Source: Chitinophagaceae bacterium UBA2375 (GTDB taxonomy: Bacteria > Bacteroidota > Bacteroidia > Chitinophagales > Chitinophagaceae). Taken from it: 64,000 nucleotides of DNA. Under the pieces are notes generated by a model. That model had not been told where the DNA came from. It made no database searches and worked only from the letters and a program-made list of their open reading frames with translations. The translations under genes and the position numbers were made by a program. Of this stretch, positions 50,741-58,664 are shown piece by piece. Location: positions 1-64,000 of the forward strand of contig DDTB01000003.1 of the NCBI GenBank assembly GCA_002343985.1, given 5' to 3'. Numbering within the stretch: position 1 is the first letter of the stretch; the number at the start of each line of letters is the position of its first letter.

Positions 50741-53700
50741 TCAATTGCTTTTTTTAGCTACGTTCACAATTAATGGTACATCGTTCACTTCAATCTCCAT
50801 GCCGTTGGTTAAAGCTGGCACGAAATCTAAGGAATCTGCCAAAATTTCGCGGCAAATATAGTCTTTATATTGAATCAATGAAGCCTCAAGCTGCTCATTT
50901 TGGTGGACGGTTACCAATACCCTGTCTGTAAGCTCAAACCCATGGTCTTTGCGGATATTTTGAATGCGGTTTACGAATTCACGGGCATTGCCTTCCTGTT
51001 TCAAGGCTTCGTTCAGACTGATGTCAAGGGCAACAGTCAGGGAACCCTTGCCGGCAATCTCATAACCGGGAATATCATCCGTAGATACTTCTATATCATC
51101 AGCGTTGACAATAATAGGTTCCTCTCCTTTTGATACATCATCCGCGTTCAAAATATAGTTTCCGGCGATAACAGCATCGATTTCCGGATTTTTAAAGGTT
51201 TCGATGATGCCCGCAGCCCATTTCATTTTTGGGCCCAGTTTTTTACCCAGGGTCTTGAAATTGGCCTTGGCTTTTTTACGGATGAAATCGTTATCGGCTG
51301 ACAGGATTTCTACTTCCTTGATATTGGTTTCGGCCTTGATGATGTCTTCCACTTCTTTGATATGGGCGGTCATGTTGGCATCCAGCCCCGGGATCAGTAC
51401 GCGCTGCAAAGGTTGGCGCACTTTTATATTTACTTTTTTCCGCAGCGACAAGATCAGGGATGATGCATCCTGTGCCAGTTGCATCCTGGTTTCCAGCCCG
51501 GCATTAATGGCCTCCTTATTGGCCACCGGGAACAGCATATGGTGCACCGATGCTTCTTTGAAACGGCCACTAACTTCGTTGAGGTTGCCAAAGAGCCAGT
51601 CGGCAAAGAAGGGCGCGATCGGCGCCATCAGCCTGCTCAGTGTTTCAAGGCATTCGTAGAGGGTTTGGTACGCGCAGATTTTGTCGTGCTCATATTCGCC
51701 CTTCCAGAAACGCCTGCGGCATAAGCGTACATACCAGTTGCTCAACTGACTGTCTACGAATTCTTCCATCGCCCGGCCTGCCTGCGTGGGTTCATACTGG
51801 TCAAAATTTTCCTGAACGGTTTGCACGAGGCTGTTCAGGGATGACAGGATCCACCTGTCCATCTCAGGCCTTTCCGCAACCGGGATGTAGGCTTCCTTGA
51901 ACCTGAAATCATCGAGGTTGGCATATAGCGCAAAAAACTGGTATGTATTATAGAGTGTGCCGAAGAATTTCCTTTGCACTTCGCGTATGCCTTCCTCATC
52001 AAATTTAAGGCTGTCCCATGGCGATGCATTGGTAACCAGGTACCAGCGGGTGGCATCGGCTCCGTATTGTTCAATGGTTTTAAACGGGTCAACCACATTG
52101 CCGAGGCGCTTACTCATTTTGTTGCCGTTTTTATCCAGCACCAGCCCGTTGCTCACAACAGTTTTATACGCTACACTGTCAAACAGCAATACGCCAAGCG
52201 CGTGCAGGGTGTAAAACCATCCGCGTGTTTGGTCAACGCCTTCCGCGATAAAATCGGCGGGGAAGCTTTGCGCAAAACTTTCTTTATTTTCAAACGGGTA
52301 ATGCCATTGCGCGTAAGGCATGGCGCCGCTGTCGAACCATACATCCACCAGGTCGGGCACCCTTTTCATCGGCCTGCCGTTATCGCTCACCAGCGTGATA
52401 TCATCTACATAAGGTTTGTGCAGGTCGAGGATGCCATCATGCAGGTAATGCGTATTGGTATCACCTCCCAGCACTTCCGCCGCTTTCCTGATTTCCCGGT
52501 TCAACTCTTCTACAGAACCGATGCATTTCAGCATGGCGCCGTCTTCCGTTTTCCATATCGGGAGCGGTGTACCCCAGAAGCGGCTCCGGCTCAGGTTCCA
52601 GTCTACCATATTCTCCAGCCAGTTGCCAAAACGGCCTGTTCCCGTGTTCGCGGGTTTCCAGTTGATGGTTTTATTCAGTTCCACCATCCTGTCTTTCACC
52701 GCGGTGGTGCGGATGAACCAGGCATCCAGCGGATAATAAATGATGGGCTTATCAGTGCGCCAGCAATGCGGGTAACTGTGTTCATACTTTTCCACCTTGA
52801 AAGCCCTGTTTTCTTTTTTGAGCCTGACGGAGATGTCCACATTCACATCCGCGTATGCGGGATCATCTTTATAATTCTTTACGTACCGCCCGCTGAATTC
52901 ACCGGTGCCATAAATAAACTTTCCTTCCCTGTCTACCAAGGTCAGGATGCCCAGGTTATGCTTGCGGCCCACCCTGAAGTCGTCCGCGCCGAATGCAGGT
53001 GCGGTATGTACAATGCCCGTACCATCTTCGGTGGTAACAAAATCGCCGGTAATCACTTTGAAAGGCTCGGCCCCGGGTGTGTTTTCGTGTATGCGTTCCA
53101 GTGAGTTAGACTCAAATGGCAGCAGTTGCTCGTATTGAATGCCTTCCAGATCGGCGCCTTTGAAGTTTGCCAGTACAGTCCAGGGCAGGAGTTTCACCGT
53201 TTCGGAATATCCGTCGAAATCCCCGTTCTCGCCTTCCGGCTTGAAATATTTACCCAGAAGGGCTTTCGCCAGGATGACGTTGACTGGGAGATGCGTGTAT
53301 GGGTTGAATGTTTTGACCAGTACATAGTCGATATCGGGCCCAACCGTCAGGCCAAGGTTCGAGGGCAGGGTCCAGGGAGTGGTCGTCCAGGCCAGGAAAA
53401 ACGTGTTTTCCGTTATTTCAGCAGACAAACCGGCTGAGGCCCATGCTTTTTGGGCATTCAGTGAAGCGGGCATTGCTTTAAACATGGCCACGGCGCTGGT
53501 ATCTTTTACATCCTTATATGTACCCGGCTGGTTCAGTTCATGGCTGCTCAACCCGGTGCCGGCGGCGGGAGAATATGGTTGGATGCTCACGCTTTCATAG
53601 AGGTACCCTTTGCGGAATAGTTCGCTAAGGATCCACCAAAGGGTTTCAATATAATCGTTTTCAAAAGTGATATACGGATCCTGCAGATCAACCCAATAAC

Positions 53701-54121
53701 CCATTTTCCGGGTGATATCATCCCATTTGTCTTTGTATTTCAGTACTTCCTTTCGGCAAGTGGCATTGTATTCTTCTATGCTGATGGATTTGCCGATGTC
53801 TTCCTTGGTGATGCCCAGGAGTTTTTCCACACCCAGTTCCACGGGCAGTCCATGGGTATCCCAACCGCCTTTGCGCTTTACCTGGAAGCCCTGCATGGTT
53901 TTATACCGGCATACCAGGTCTTTCAATGTGCGGGAAATCACATGGTGGATGCCCGGCATGCCATTGGCGCTCGGGGGGCCTTCATAAAATACGAAGGGTT
54001 GCTTTCCTTCCCGTAATGACACGCTTTTTTCAAAAGCCTGTTGTTCCTGCCAGCGGGCGAGTATCTCTTCGCTGATCGAAGGCAGGTGTAATTGCTGAAA
54101 TTCTTTGTATTTGGCAGACAT
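50741..54121 (-). CDS. ileS: Isoleucine--tRNA ligase
   Basis: Class I synthetase that charges tRNA(Ile) and edits valine. The 1126-residue protein has the HIGH-type motif in MPGIHHVISRT (about residue 55), a large editing domain with the TWTTPWTLPSN region (about 235), KMSKRLGN (about 695) and an anticodon-binding C-terminal half. Its length and the GIHHV form suggest the longer type that resembles eukaryotic enzymes, which is the form less sensitive to mupirocin; I infer this only from sequence. The ATG at 54121 is chosen because the ORF extension to 54217 overlaps an exact -7 box. The DksA-like gene follows by 3 bases. Confidence 0.96.
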   Translation of the reverse strand: MSAKYKEFQQLHLPSISEEILARWQEQQAFEKSVSLREGKQPFVFYEGPPSANGMPGIHHVISRTLKDLVCRYKTMQGFQVKRKGGWDTHGLPVELGVEKLLGITKEDIGKSISIEEYNATCRKEVLKYKDKWDDITRKMGYWVDLQDPYITFENDYIETLWWILSELFRKGYLYESVSIQPYSPAAGTGLSSHELNQPGTYKDVKDTSAVAMFKAMPASLNAQKAWASAGLSAEITENTFFLAWTTTPWTLPSNLGLTVGPDIDYVLVKTFNPYTHLPVNVILAKALLGKYFKPEGENGDFDGYSETVKLLPWTVLANFKGADLEGIQYEQLLPFESNSLERIHENTPGAEPFKVITGDFVTTEDGTGIVHTAPAFGADDFRVGRKHNLGILTLVDREGKFIYGTGEFSGRYVKNYKDDPAYADVNVDISVRLKKENRAFKVEKYEHSYPHCWRTDKPIIYYPLDAWFIRTTAVKDRMVELNKTINWKPANTGTGRFGNWLENMVDWNLSRSRFWGTPLPIWKTEDGAMLKCIGSVEELNREIRKAAEVLGGDTNTHYLHDGILDLHKPYVDDITLVSDNGRPMKRVPDLVDVWFDSGAMPYAQWHYPFENKESFAQSFPADFIAEGVDQTRGWFYTLHALGVLLFDSVAYKTVVSNGLVLDKNGNKMSKRLGNVVDPFKTIEQYGADATRWYLVTNASPWDSLKFDEEGIREVQRKFFGTLYNTYQFFALYANLDDFRFKEAYIPVAERPEMDRWILSSLNSLVQTVQENFDQYEPTQAGRAMEEFVDSQLSNWYVRLCRRRFWKGEYEHDKICAYQTLYECLETLSRLMAPIAPFFADWLFGNLNEVSGRFKEASVHHMLFPVANKEAINAGLETRMQLAQDASSLILSLRKKVNIKVRQPLQRVLIPGLDANMTAHIKEVEDIIKAETNIKEVEILSADNDFIRKKAKANFKTLGKKLGPKMKWAAGIIETFKNPEIDAVIAGNYILNADDVSKGEEPIIVNADDIEVSTDDIPGYEIAGKGSLTVALDISLNEALKQEGNAREFVNRIQNIRKDHGFELTDRVLVTVHQNEQLEASLIQYKDYICREILADSLDFVPALTNGMEIEVNDVPLIVNVAKKSN

Positions 54122-54157
54122 AAATAATTTTCCGGTATATGTTCTTAAAACAGGCTG

Positions 54158-54165
54158 CAAAGGTA
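54158..54165 (-). promoter_or_regulatory. -7 promoter box of ileS
   Basis: On the minus strand TACCTTTG, an exact TAnnTTTG match, 36 bases before the ileS ATG. It supports the ATG at 54121 over the longer ORF. Confidence 0.8.
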
Positions 54166-54199
54166 GCAAAAAGCCATTTGAATAAGCCTTTGATTTGGC

Positions 54200-54422
54200 T
54201 TTTGGTATGGCTTCCAAATTTGTTAAAAACAGTTAAATACCGCAATTCCGGCAATCATGGCATGAAATTGGGAAGCAGTTGGTTGTTGAAACAACTGTAC
54301 ATGTCCAGCCAAACCCAATCGGAACAGCATAACCTGGTTAGACCAGTTTGCCCGGCTAAGGTTTAATGTATTTGCTGGTTTAGGTTTTAGGGTAAACGGG
54401 GGCAGTCATGTCCCCGTTTTTT
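54200..54422 (+). ncRNA. Possible small RNA or short-ORF transcript upstream of ileS
   Basis: The 355-base gap between ileS and the HmuY-type gene carries a strong plus-strand terminator (54394-54422) with no annotated plus-strand gene before it. The stretch also holds two hairpin-forming repeats: CAGTTG-N10-CAACTG (54277-54298) and CTGGT-TAG-ACCAG (54333-54345). A 34-codon ORF (54262-54366) lies inside, without recognisable features. The 5' end is not visible from a good promoter. The simplest reading is a small RNA of about 200 bases. The exact limits are a guess. Confidence 0.35.
54394..54422 (+). terminator. Orphan plus-strand intrinsic terminator
   Basis: A perfect 8-bp stem (AAACGGGG / CCCCGTTT), a 10-base loop and T6 on the plus strand. 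On the minus strand the T tract is only three bases, so the signal is oriented to plus. No plus-strand gene precedes it. Confidence 0.82.
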
Positions 54423-54426
54423 ATGC

Positions 54427-54449
54427 AAAAACCCGCCACTCGGGCGGGT
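54427..54449 (-). terminator. Intrinsic terminator of the HmuY-type gene
   Basis: On the minus strand an ACCCGCC / GGCGGGT stem with a 5-base loop runs into a T5 tract. It lies 26 bases after the HmuY-type stop. Confidence 0.88.
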
Positions 54450-54475
54450 CCTGGTTCTCATGCTTCAAGAGATGC

Positions 54476-55153
54476 TTAAAAGTTTTTGCTGCCATCAGGC
54501 TGATAGGTAAACCTGAAATTATAATAGCGCTGGTTGCGCAGTTTTTCGTCATCGCTGGCGGAAATAGATGGCGTAATCGCTTTTTTGTAATAGCTCGAAA
54601 TTTCCAGTTTGGCATATTTGCCATTGGCAGTGCGGATCACCATGATGCGGCCGGGAAGCGGCGTCACCAGGTTGTTCGGGCCGTCATAGTTGTACCAGCC
54701 ACGGCCTGAACCTGTTGGGATGGCGTAATTGGGAACTGCGTCTACGCGGAAGGTTGAGTCGTTCGAAATGGTTGTCAGTGCGTCGAATGTACCCACTTGT
54801 ACAAAAGCGCCCCCGTTGCCTGGTCCGCTGGTACCGGAATTGGTGAGGATGGTGGTTCCGCGGAACGCGATATCCCAGTTATTGGTGGCGGAATCGGTAG
54901 AAGCCACCAGGCGTTTGTTTTCGAGGCTGAAGAAGGTGAATTTTCCTGTTCCGTAAGGTATGCCCATGGGATTGAGCCCGATGATGGTGTCGGCAATCAG
55001 GTTTTGTACAGTGGTTACATTTCCTTCGGTGAATACTTTAAATGTGCCGTCGTTAGTTTTATCGATGGCCACAGGCGCGTCGTCTTTTTCACAGGCACTA
55101 AACAGTACAGCCGCGATGGCCAGGGTACCGATCCATTTGATTTGCTTTTTCAT
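54476..55153 (-). CDS. HmuY-family lipoprotein
   Basis: A 225-residue outer-surface lipoprotein. The signal peptide ends in a lipobox (VLFSAC, Cys20). The mature protein is beta-rich, and segments such as NWDIAFRGTTILTNSGTSGPGNGG (about residues 92-115) and the C-terminal YYNFRFTYQPDGS are typical of HmuY. HmuY binds haem and passes it to a TonB receptor in Porphyromonas; axial histidines are not evident here, so the ligand may differ. It starts 38 bases after the TonB-receptor stop, on the same strand, and is followed by a terminator. The AraC regulator upstream may control both. Confidence 0.88.
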   Translation of the reverse strand: MKKQIKWIGTLAIAAVLFSACEKDDAPVAIDKTNDGTFKVFTEGNVTTVQNLIADTIIGLNPMGIPYGTGKFTFFSLENKRLVASTDSATNNWDIAFRGTTILTNSGTSGPGNGGAFVQVGTFDALTTISNDSTFRVDAVPNYAIPTGSGRGWYNYDGPNNLVTPLPGRIMVIRTANGKYAKLEISSYYKKAITPSISASDDEKLRNQRYYNFRFTYQPDGSKNF

Positions 55154-55191
55154 TGCTTGATCTATTGTTTTTTTATTTGTGTTGAAATTGA

Positions 55192-57300
55192 TTACTTCTT
55201 TTTTGTCTTGAACTGGTATGTGATGCTTCCGTAAAAACTGCGTCCCGGCGCGTTGGGCAGGTTGATGGCATCCACATGGTCGAGCGCGTTTTCGATGCCC
55301 GCCTGCAGCCTGATGCCGTTGCGGAAATGATAACCCCCGCTCAGGTTCAGCAGTACATATGCGCGGGCGAATTCATCCTGTTTGTTGTAAATGCCGTTTC
55401 CATCCCTGTCGCTCACCACCCATTTGCTGCGGTAGATGGCGCGGGTATTGACAAACCAGGATTGGTTTGGTTTTTCGTACAACAGTTTTACTGTTGCCAT
55501 ATGCGGGCTCCTGTTGGGCAGTCCGATATAATCGGAGCGTTTCAGGGGCACGCTGAAATTGTTTTCGTCGCGCGTGAAATAATAATTGCCTTCCTTGATT
55601 TTTTTCAATTGGTCTTTGTCTGCCGTTTGCAGGAACTGGTATCCCAGGTCGGCCTGGAACCCTTTACCGACCAGGTATTTGACGTTTGTTTCCACACCCT
55701 GCGTGTAGGCGCGCTGTACGTTGATGTAGCTGAATATTTGCGAGTTGTCGACCCTTACGGCCATAAGCCTTGATTCAATCAGGTTGCTGATATCATTGCG
55801 GAAGAGGTTGACCTGCCATTGCACTTTTTTCACGGGGAATGCCGTGAAACCAATATTGATGCCATTCGAAAATTCGGGTTTCAGGCTGGCCAGTTTGCCG
55901 TAATCATCTTCAAATTGTTTGATCAAACCGGCCGCATTCAACTGCGCGAGGGTCTCCCTCGCTTCCAATGCGCCAAGCACGGAATAACCACCCGCCGCCG
56001 TGTTGGTGAAATTCAGGTACAGTTGCCTGAAATCGGGGGCCTTGAAACCGCGGCCATAAGAAGCCTGCAGGCTGAAACGCGGGTTGACCGTGTATTTCGC
56101 GGCTATTTTCGGACTGAACGCGGAAGCATACAAACGGTTATCATCGTACCTCAAACCGCCGATCAGCACCAGCGAGGAAACCGGTTTCCATTCCGCCTGC
56201 ATGAAACCATATAATACATCATTGTCTTTGCGGCTGTTTTTATCATCATACCTGTTGCTGTTGACCATCTCCCGGATATACCCTGCACCTGCGGTCAGGC
56301 TGATGTTTTTGCGCAGGTTGATATCAGTTTGGTTTTCCGCGCGGTAAAACTGCTGCAGGAAATAATCGTCGTAACCCGCACCGTTATTGGTATTCAGCAC
56401 CTGCGAACCTTCGAACCGGGTGGCATACAGCCTCAGTGAGGATTTCAGGTTTTTATGGAACTGGTGTGTGAGTGTTGAAGATATGTTGAGGTCTCTGTTT
56501 CGCTCGCGGCCATTGCTGACGGTGGATAGTCCGTTGTTGGTAACCGTGATTTCGTTTTTGATATACTCGTGGTTGTAGCGCACCGAACCATTCCAGGTGG
56601 TGCGGCTGCCGAGGGGCATATTCAATTGCAATTGCGGAGTGGTGCGGCTGATGGGGAGTTTGGAACGCTCCACGCTGAATGGGCGTATGCTGTACCCATC
56701 CGTGCGGAAATGATTGATGAATGCCTGTACACCCAACTTACCGAAACGCATACCCGCAGATCCGTTGAGGTCCACCGTTTGATATGTACCGTAACGAGCC
56801 GATACCTGCCCGGACCCATCATATGATTTATCAGTAATGATATTGATTACGCCTGCCAGCGCTTCGGAACCGTATAAGCCAGAGGAAGGACCTTTCACGA
56901 TTTCAATTTTTCGGATATTCCCCACCGTTAGCCTGTTCAGGTCAAGCACACCGGATGTTCGCCCCACCAGGGGTTCGCCGTCAACCAGGATCAGGGTATA
57001 ATCAGGGTTGAGGCCCTGCATCTGTACGCCGGCGCCAAAGCCGCTGGTGATGAATAGCCCGGGTTGTTCCTGTAATATGTCTTTCAGCCTGAGGGAAGCC
57101 GCCTGCTGTATGGTTTTTTGAGAGATGATGCTCACCGGGACCGCCACATTGCCCAGTTTGCGTTCGTTGCGGGTAGCCGTTACCACCACTTCGTTCAATT
57201 CCTTTTGAAACAAAGTGTCGGCCGCTTTTTTCAAATCCTGCGCGCACAGCAAGCCAACGGAAAACTGCGCGGCCATCATTAAGATCCATTTCTTACCCAT
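55192..57300 (-). CDS. TonB-dependent outer-membrane receptor
   Basis: A 702-residue gated barrel for uptake of large nutrients using TonB energy. The signal peptide (MGKKWILMMAAQFSVGLLCAQ) is followed by the TonB-box region (ELNEVVVTATR), the plug (QQAASLRLKDILQEQPGLFI, GLNPDYTLILVDGEPLVGR, IEIVKGPSSGLYGSEALAGVINI) and about 20 barrel strands ending in YGSITYQFKTKKK. The ATG at 57300 gives the best signal peptide; 57315 and 57333 are longer alternatives. With HmuY downstream and an AraC-type regulator upstream it resembles a haem or metal uptake locus; the ligand is inferred only. No -7 box is a perfect match here. Confidence 0.93.
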   Translation of the reverse strand: MGKKWILMMAAQFSVGLLCAQDLKKAADTLFQKELNEVVVTATRNERKLGNVAVPVSIISQKTIQQAASLRLKDILQEQPGLFITSGFGAGVQMQGLNPDYTLILVDGEPLVGRTSGVLDLNRLTVGNIRKIEIVKGPSSGLYGSEALAGVINIITDKSYDGSGQVSARYGTYQTVDLNGSAGMRFGKLGVQAFINHFRTDGYSIRPFSVERSKLPISRTTPQLQLNMPLGSRTTWNGSVRYNHEYIKNEITVTNNGLSTVSNGRERNRDLNISSTLTHQFHKNLKSSLRLYATRFEGSQVLNTNNGAGYDDYFLQQFYRAENQTDINLRKNISLTAGAGYIREMVNSNRYDDKNSRKDNDVLYGFMQAEWKPVSSLVLIGGLRYDDNRLYASAFSPKIAAKYTVNPRFSLQASYGRGFKAPDFRQLYLNFTNTAAGGYSVLGALEARETLAQLNAAGLIKQFEDDYGKLASLKPEFSNGINIGFTAFPVKKVQWQVNLFRNDISNLIESRLMAVRVDNSQIFSYINVQRAYTQGVETNVKYLVGKGFQADLGYQFLQTADKDQLKKIKEGNYYFTRDENNFSVPLKRSDYIGLPNRSPHMATVKLLYEKPNQSWFVNTRAIYRSKWVVSDRDGNGIYNKQDEFARAYVLLNLSGGYHFRNGIRLQAGIENALDHVDAINLPNAPGRSFYGSITYQFKTKKK

Positions 57301-57437
57301 GTGGTGCTCTTTCATTCGGGGAGCAAAATTCAACGATCAAAGCATCTGAATTATCATGGAAATGTCAAGAAGATGCTTGCCTGGCCTGCATGGGCAATCT
57401 TTTACAAATTTGTGACAAAGCCCGTGGAGGGATCATT

Positions 57438-57462
57438 AAAAAAAATGACCAAGGTCATTTTT
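57438..57462 (-). terminator. Intrinsic terminator of the AraC gene (also a 10-2-10 palindrome)
   Basis: AAAAATGACC-AA-GGTCATTTTT is a perfect 10-2-10 palindrome that on the minus strand runs into T8, 27 bases after the AraC stop. It could also be an operator for the downstream TonB receptor, as it lies in that gene's leader. Confidence 0.75.
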
Positions 57463-57488
57463 ACTGCAATAATTGTTGATGTGGGTGT

Positions 57489-58430
57489 TTAGCGGAGCAG
57501 GAGTTCGCAAGGCTTGATGCCGGTATGTTTCTTGAACGCTGTGCTGAAATGGGAAATGGATGAGTAGCCGAGCAGCATCGACACTTCAGTTACGCTCAGG
57601 CCTTTGTCGTACAACAGGTATTTGGCATGTTCCATGCGCTGGCCCTGGTAGAAATCAAAAATGGTGGTACCGAAAATTTCCTTGAACCCTTTTTTCAGGT
57701 AGCATTCGTTGATCGCCACTTTCCGGCTCAGCGCCTTGATGGTAATGGGCTCGCCGATGTGCTGCAGCAATATTTCCCTGGCTTTGATGATTTTTTCACG
57801 GTCGGCTTCGTTGGCCAGGAACTTGCACTGGAAGCGGGTTTCTTCTTTTTCGCCCAGCATACAGTCCATGCTGTACAGCAAGAGGATCTGCGTTTGCGCG
57901 TTGATGAAAATATTTTCGAGGGTATCCGTGTAATTGTGGTTCAGCAACCCTTCAATGGCGATCCTTGTTTTTCCGCAAAGGGGCAGGATGCGCGAGAAAC
58001 TGCTGGGGTGGCTGAAAGATAAAACGGATTCCGACAAACTTGCGGCATCCTTATGTGATTTGGAGAACTGGCGGAGGTAGGCTGGTGAGAACGAAAAACT
58101 CAGTACATCCACCGAATCAAATTTCTCCACGCATTTTTTTGATTCGTTGAACTGGCAAAAATTGCATTCGGCATCTTTCTGCCTGCAATAAATATTGCCA
58201 CTTACACAGAACCTCAGCTCAAGGTGGTTTTCTTCCTGAATGTTCTTGTCTACATGGTACACCAGCATGCCGGTATCTTCCAGGTTCCACTGCGGGTGTT
58301 TCTGGTAACGGCGGATACTGTAAGTCACCGAACCGGGCACATGGCGGGTAATATCCTGCAATACGTTCAGTTCATCCTGCAGGATGGGTTGCTTGCGCGA
58401 AAGGGATAATATGTCCGGCACCTGACTCAT
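57489..58430 (-). CDS. AraC-family transcriptional regulator with an N-terminal cysteine cluster
   Basis: A 313-residue regulator. The C-terminal AraC/XylS DNA-binding domain (about residues 215-313) has two helix-turn-helix units: ITIKALSRKVAINECYLKKGF and LSVTEVSMLLGYSSISHFSTAFKKHTG. The N-terminal part is not a typical cupin; it contains five cysteines within 26 residues (Cys75, 82, 89, 92 and 100, including a CxxC), suggesting a metal or redox site. The ATG at 58430 follows an exact -7 box by 15 bases and excludes the TTG at 58448. Its position next to the TonB/HmuY pair suggests iron or haem control. Confidence 0.9.
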   Translation of the reverse strand: MSQVPDILSLSRKQPILQDELNVLQDITRHVPGSVTYSIRRYQKHPQWNLEDTGMLVYHVDKNIQEENHLELRFCVSGNIYCRQKDAECNFCQFNESKKCVEKFDSVDVLSFSFSPAYLRQFSKSHKDAASLSESVLSFSHPSSFSRILPLCGKTRIAIEGLLNHNYTDTLENIFINAQTQILLLYSMDCMLGEKEETRFQCKFLANEADREKIIKAREILLQHIGEPITIKALSRKVAINECYLKKGFKEIFGTTIFDFYQGQRMEHAKYLLYDKGLSVTEVSMLLGYSSISHFSTAFKKHTGIKPCELLLR

Positions 58431-58445
58431 TGAAAAATTTCGATG

Positions 58446-58453
58446 CAAATATA
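58446..58453 (-). promoter_or_regulatory. -7 promoter box of the AraC gene
   Basis: On the minus strand TATATTTG, an exact TAnnTTTG match, 15 bases before the ATG at 58430. It excludes the TTG start at 58448. Confidence 0.78.
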
Positions 58454-58611
58454 CGATTTAAGGTTGAATGCGGCCTGAAAACCTGTTGCAGGAATGTTAA
58501 ACAGGCTTTTGTCGGAAATGTTCCCGGCAGGCGTGAAAAACTGTTGAAAAACAGGGGGAAAACTCCTTAAAATAATCGGCTCTTCATCGGCCCCGAACCC
58601 TTTGTTTTTCG

Positions 58612-58619
58612 TAACTTTG
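58612..58619 (+). promoter_or_regulatory. -7 promoter box of gyrB
   Basis: TAACTTTG, an exact TAnnTTTG match, 45 bases before the gyrB ATG at 58665. Confidence 0.78.
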
Positions 58620-58664
58620 CCCGATTGTTATTTCATTGAATTAAACTGAGGATTGCACGCAAGT

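Noticed and set aside
50166..50861. Gly/Ala-rich plus-strand ORF over the DksA-like gene
   Set aside because: It is just the complement of the Lys/Ala/Pro repeat, so its composition is forced; no start signal.
51974..53104. 376-codon plus-strand ORF inside ileS
   Set aside because: Antisense to the ileS editing and catalytic region; no domain and no promoter.
54139..54366. 75-codon plus-strand ORF upstream of ileS
   Set aside because: The 5' half overlaps the ileS promoter, and the codons show no family. Only the shorter 34-codon part was kept as a possible feature inside the small-RNA candidate.
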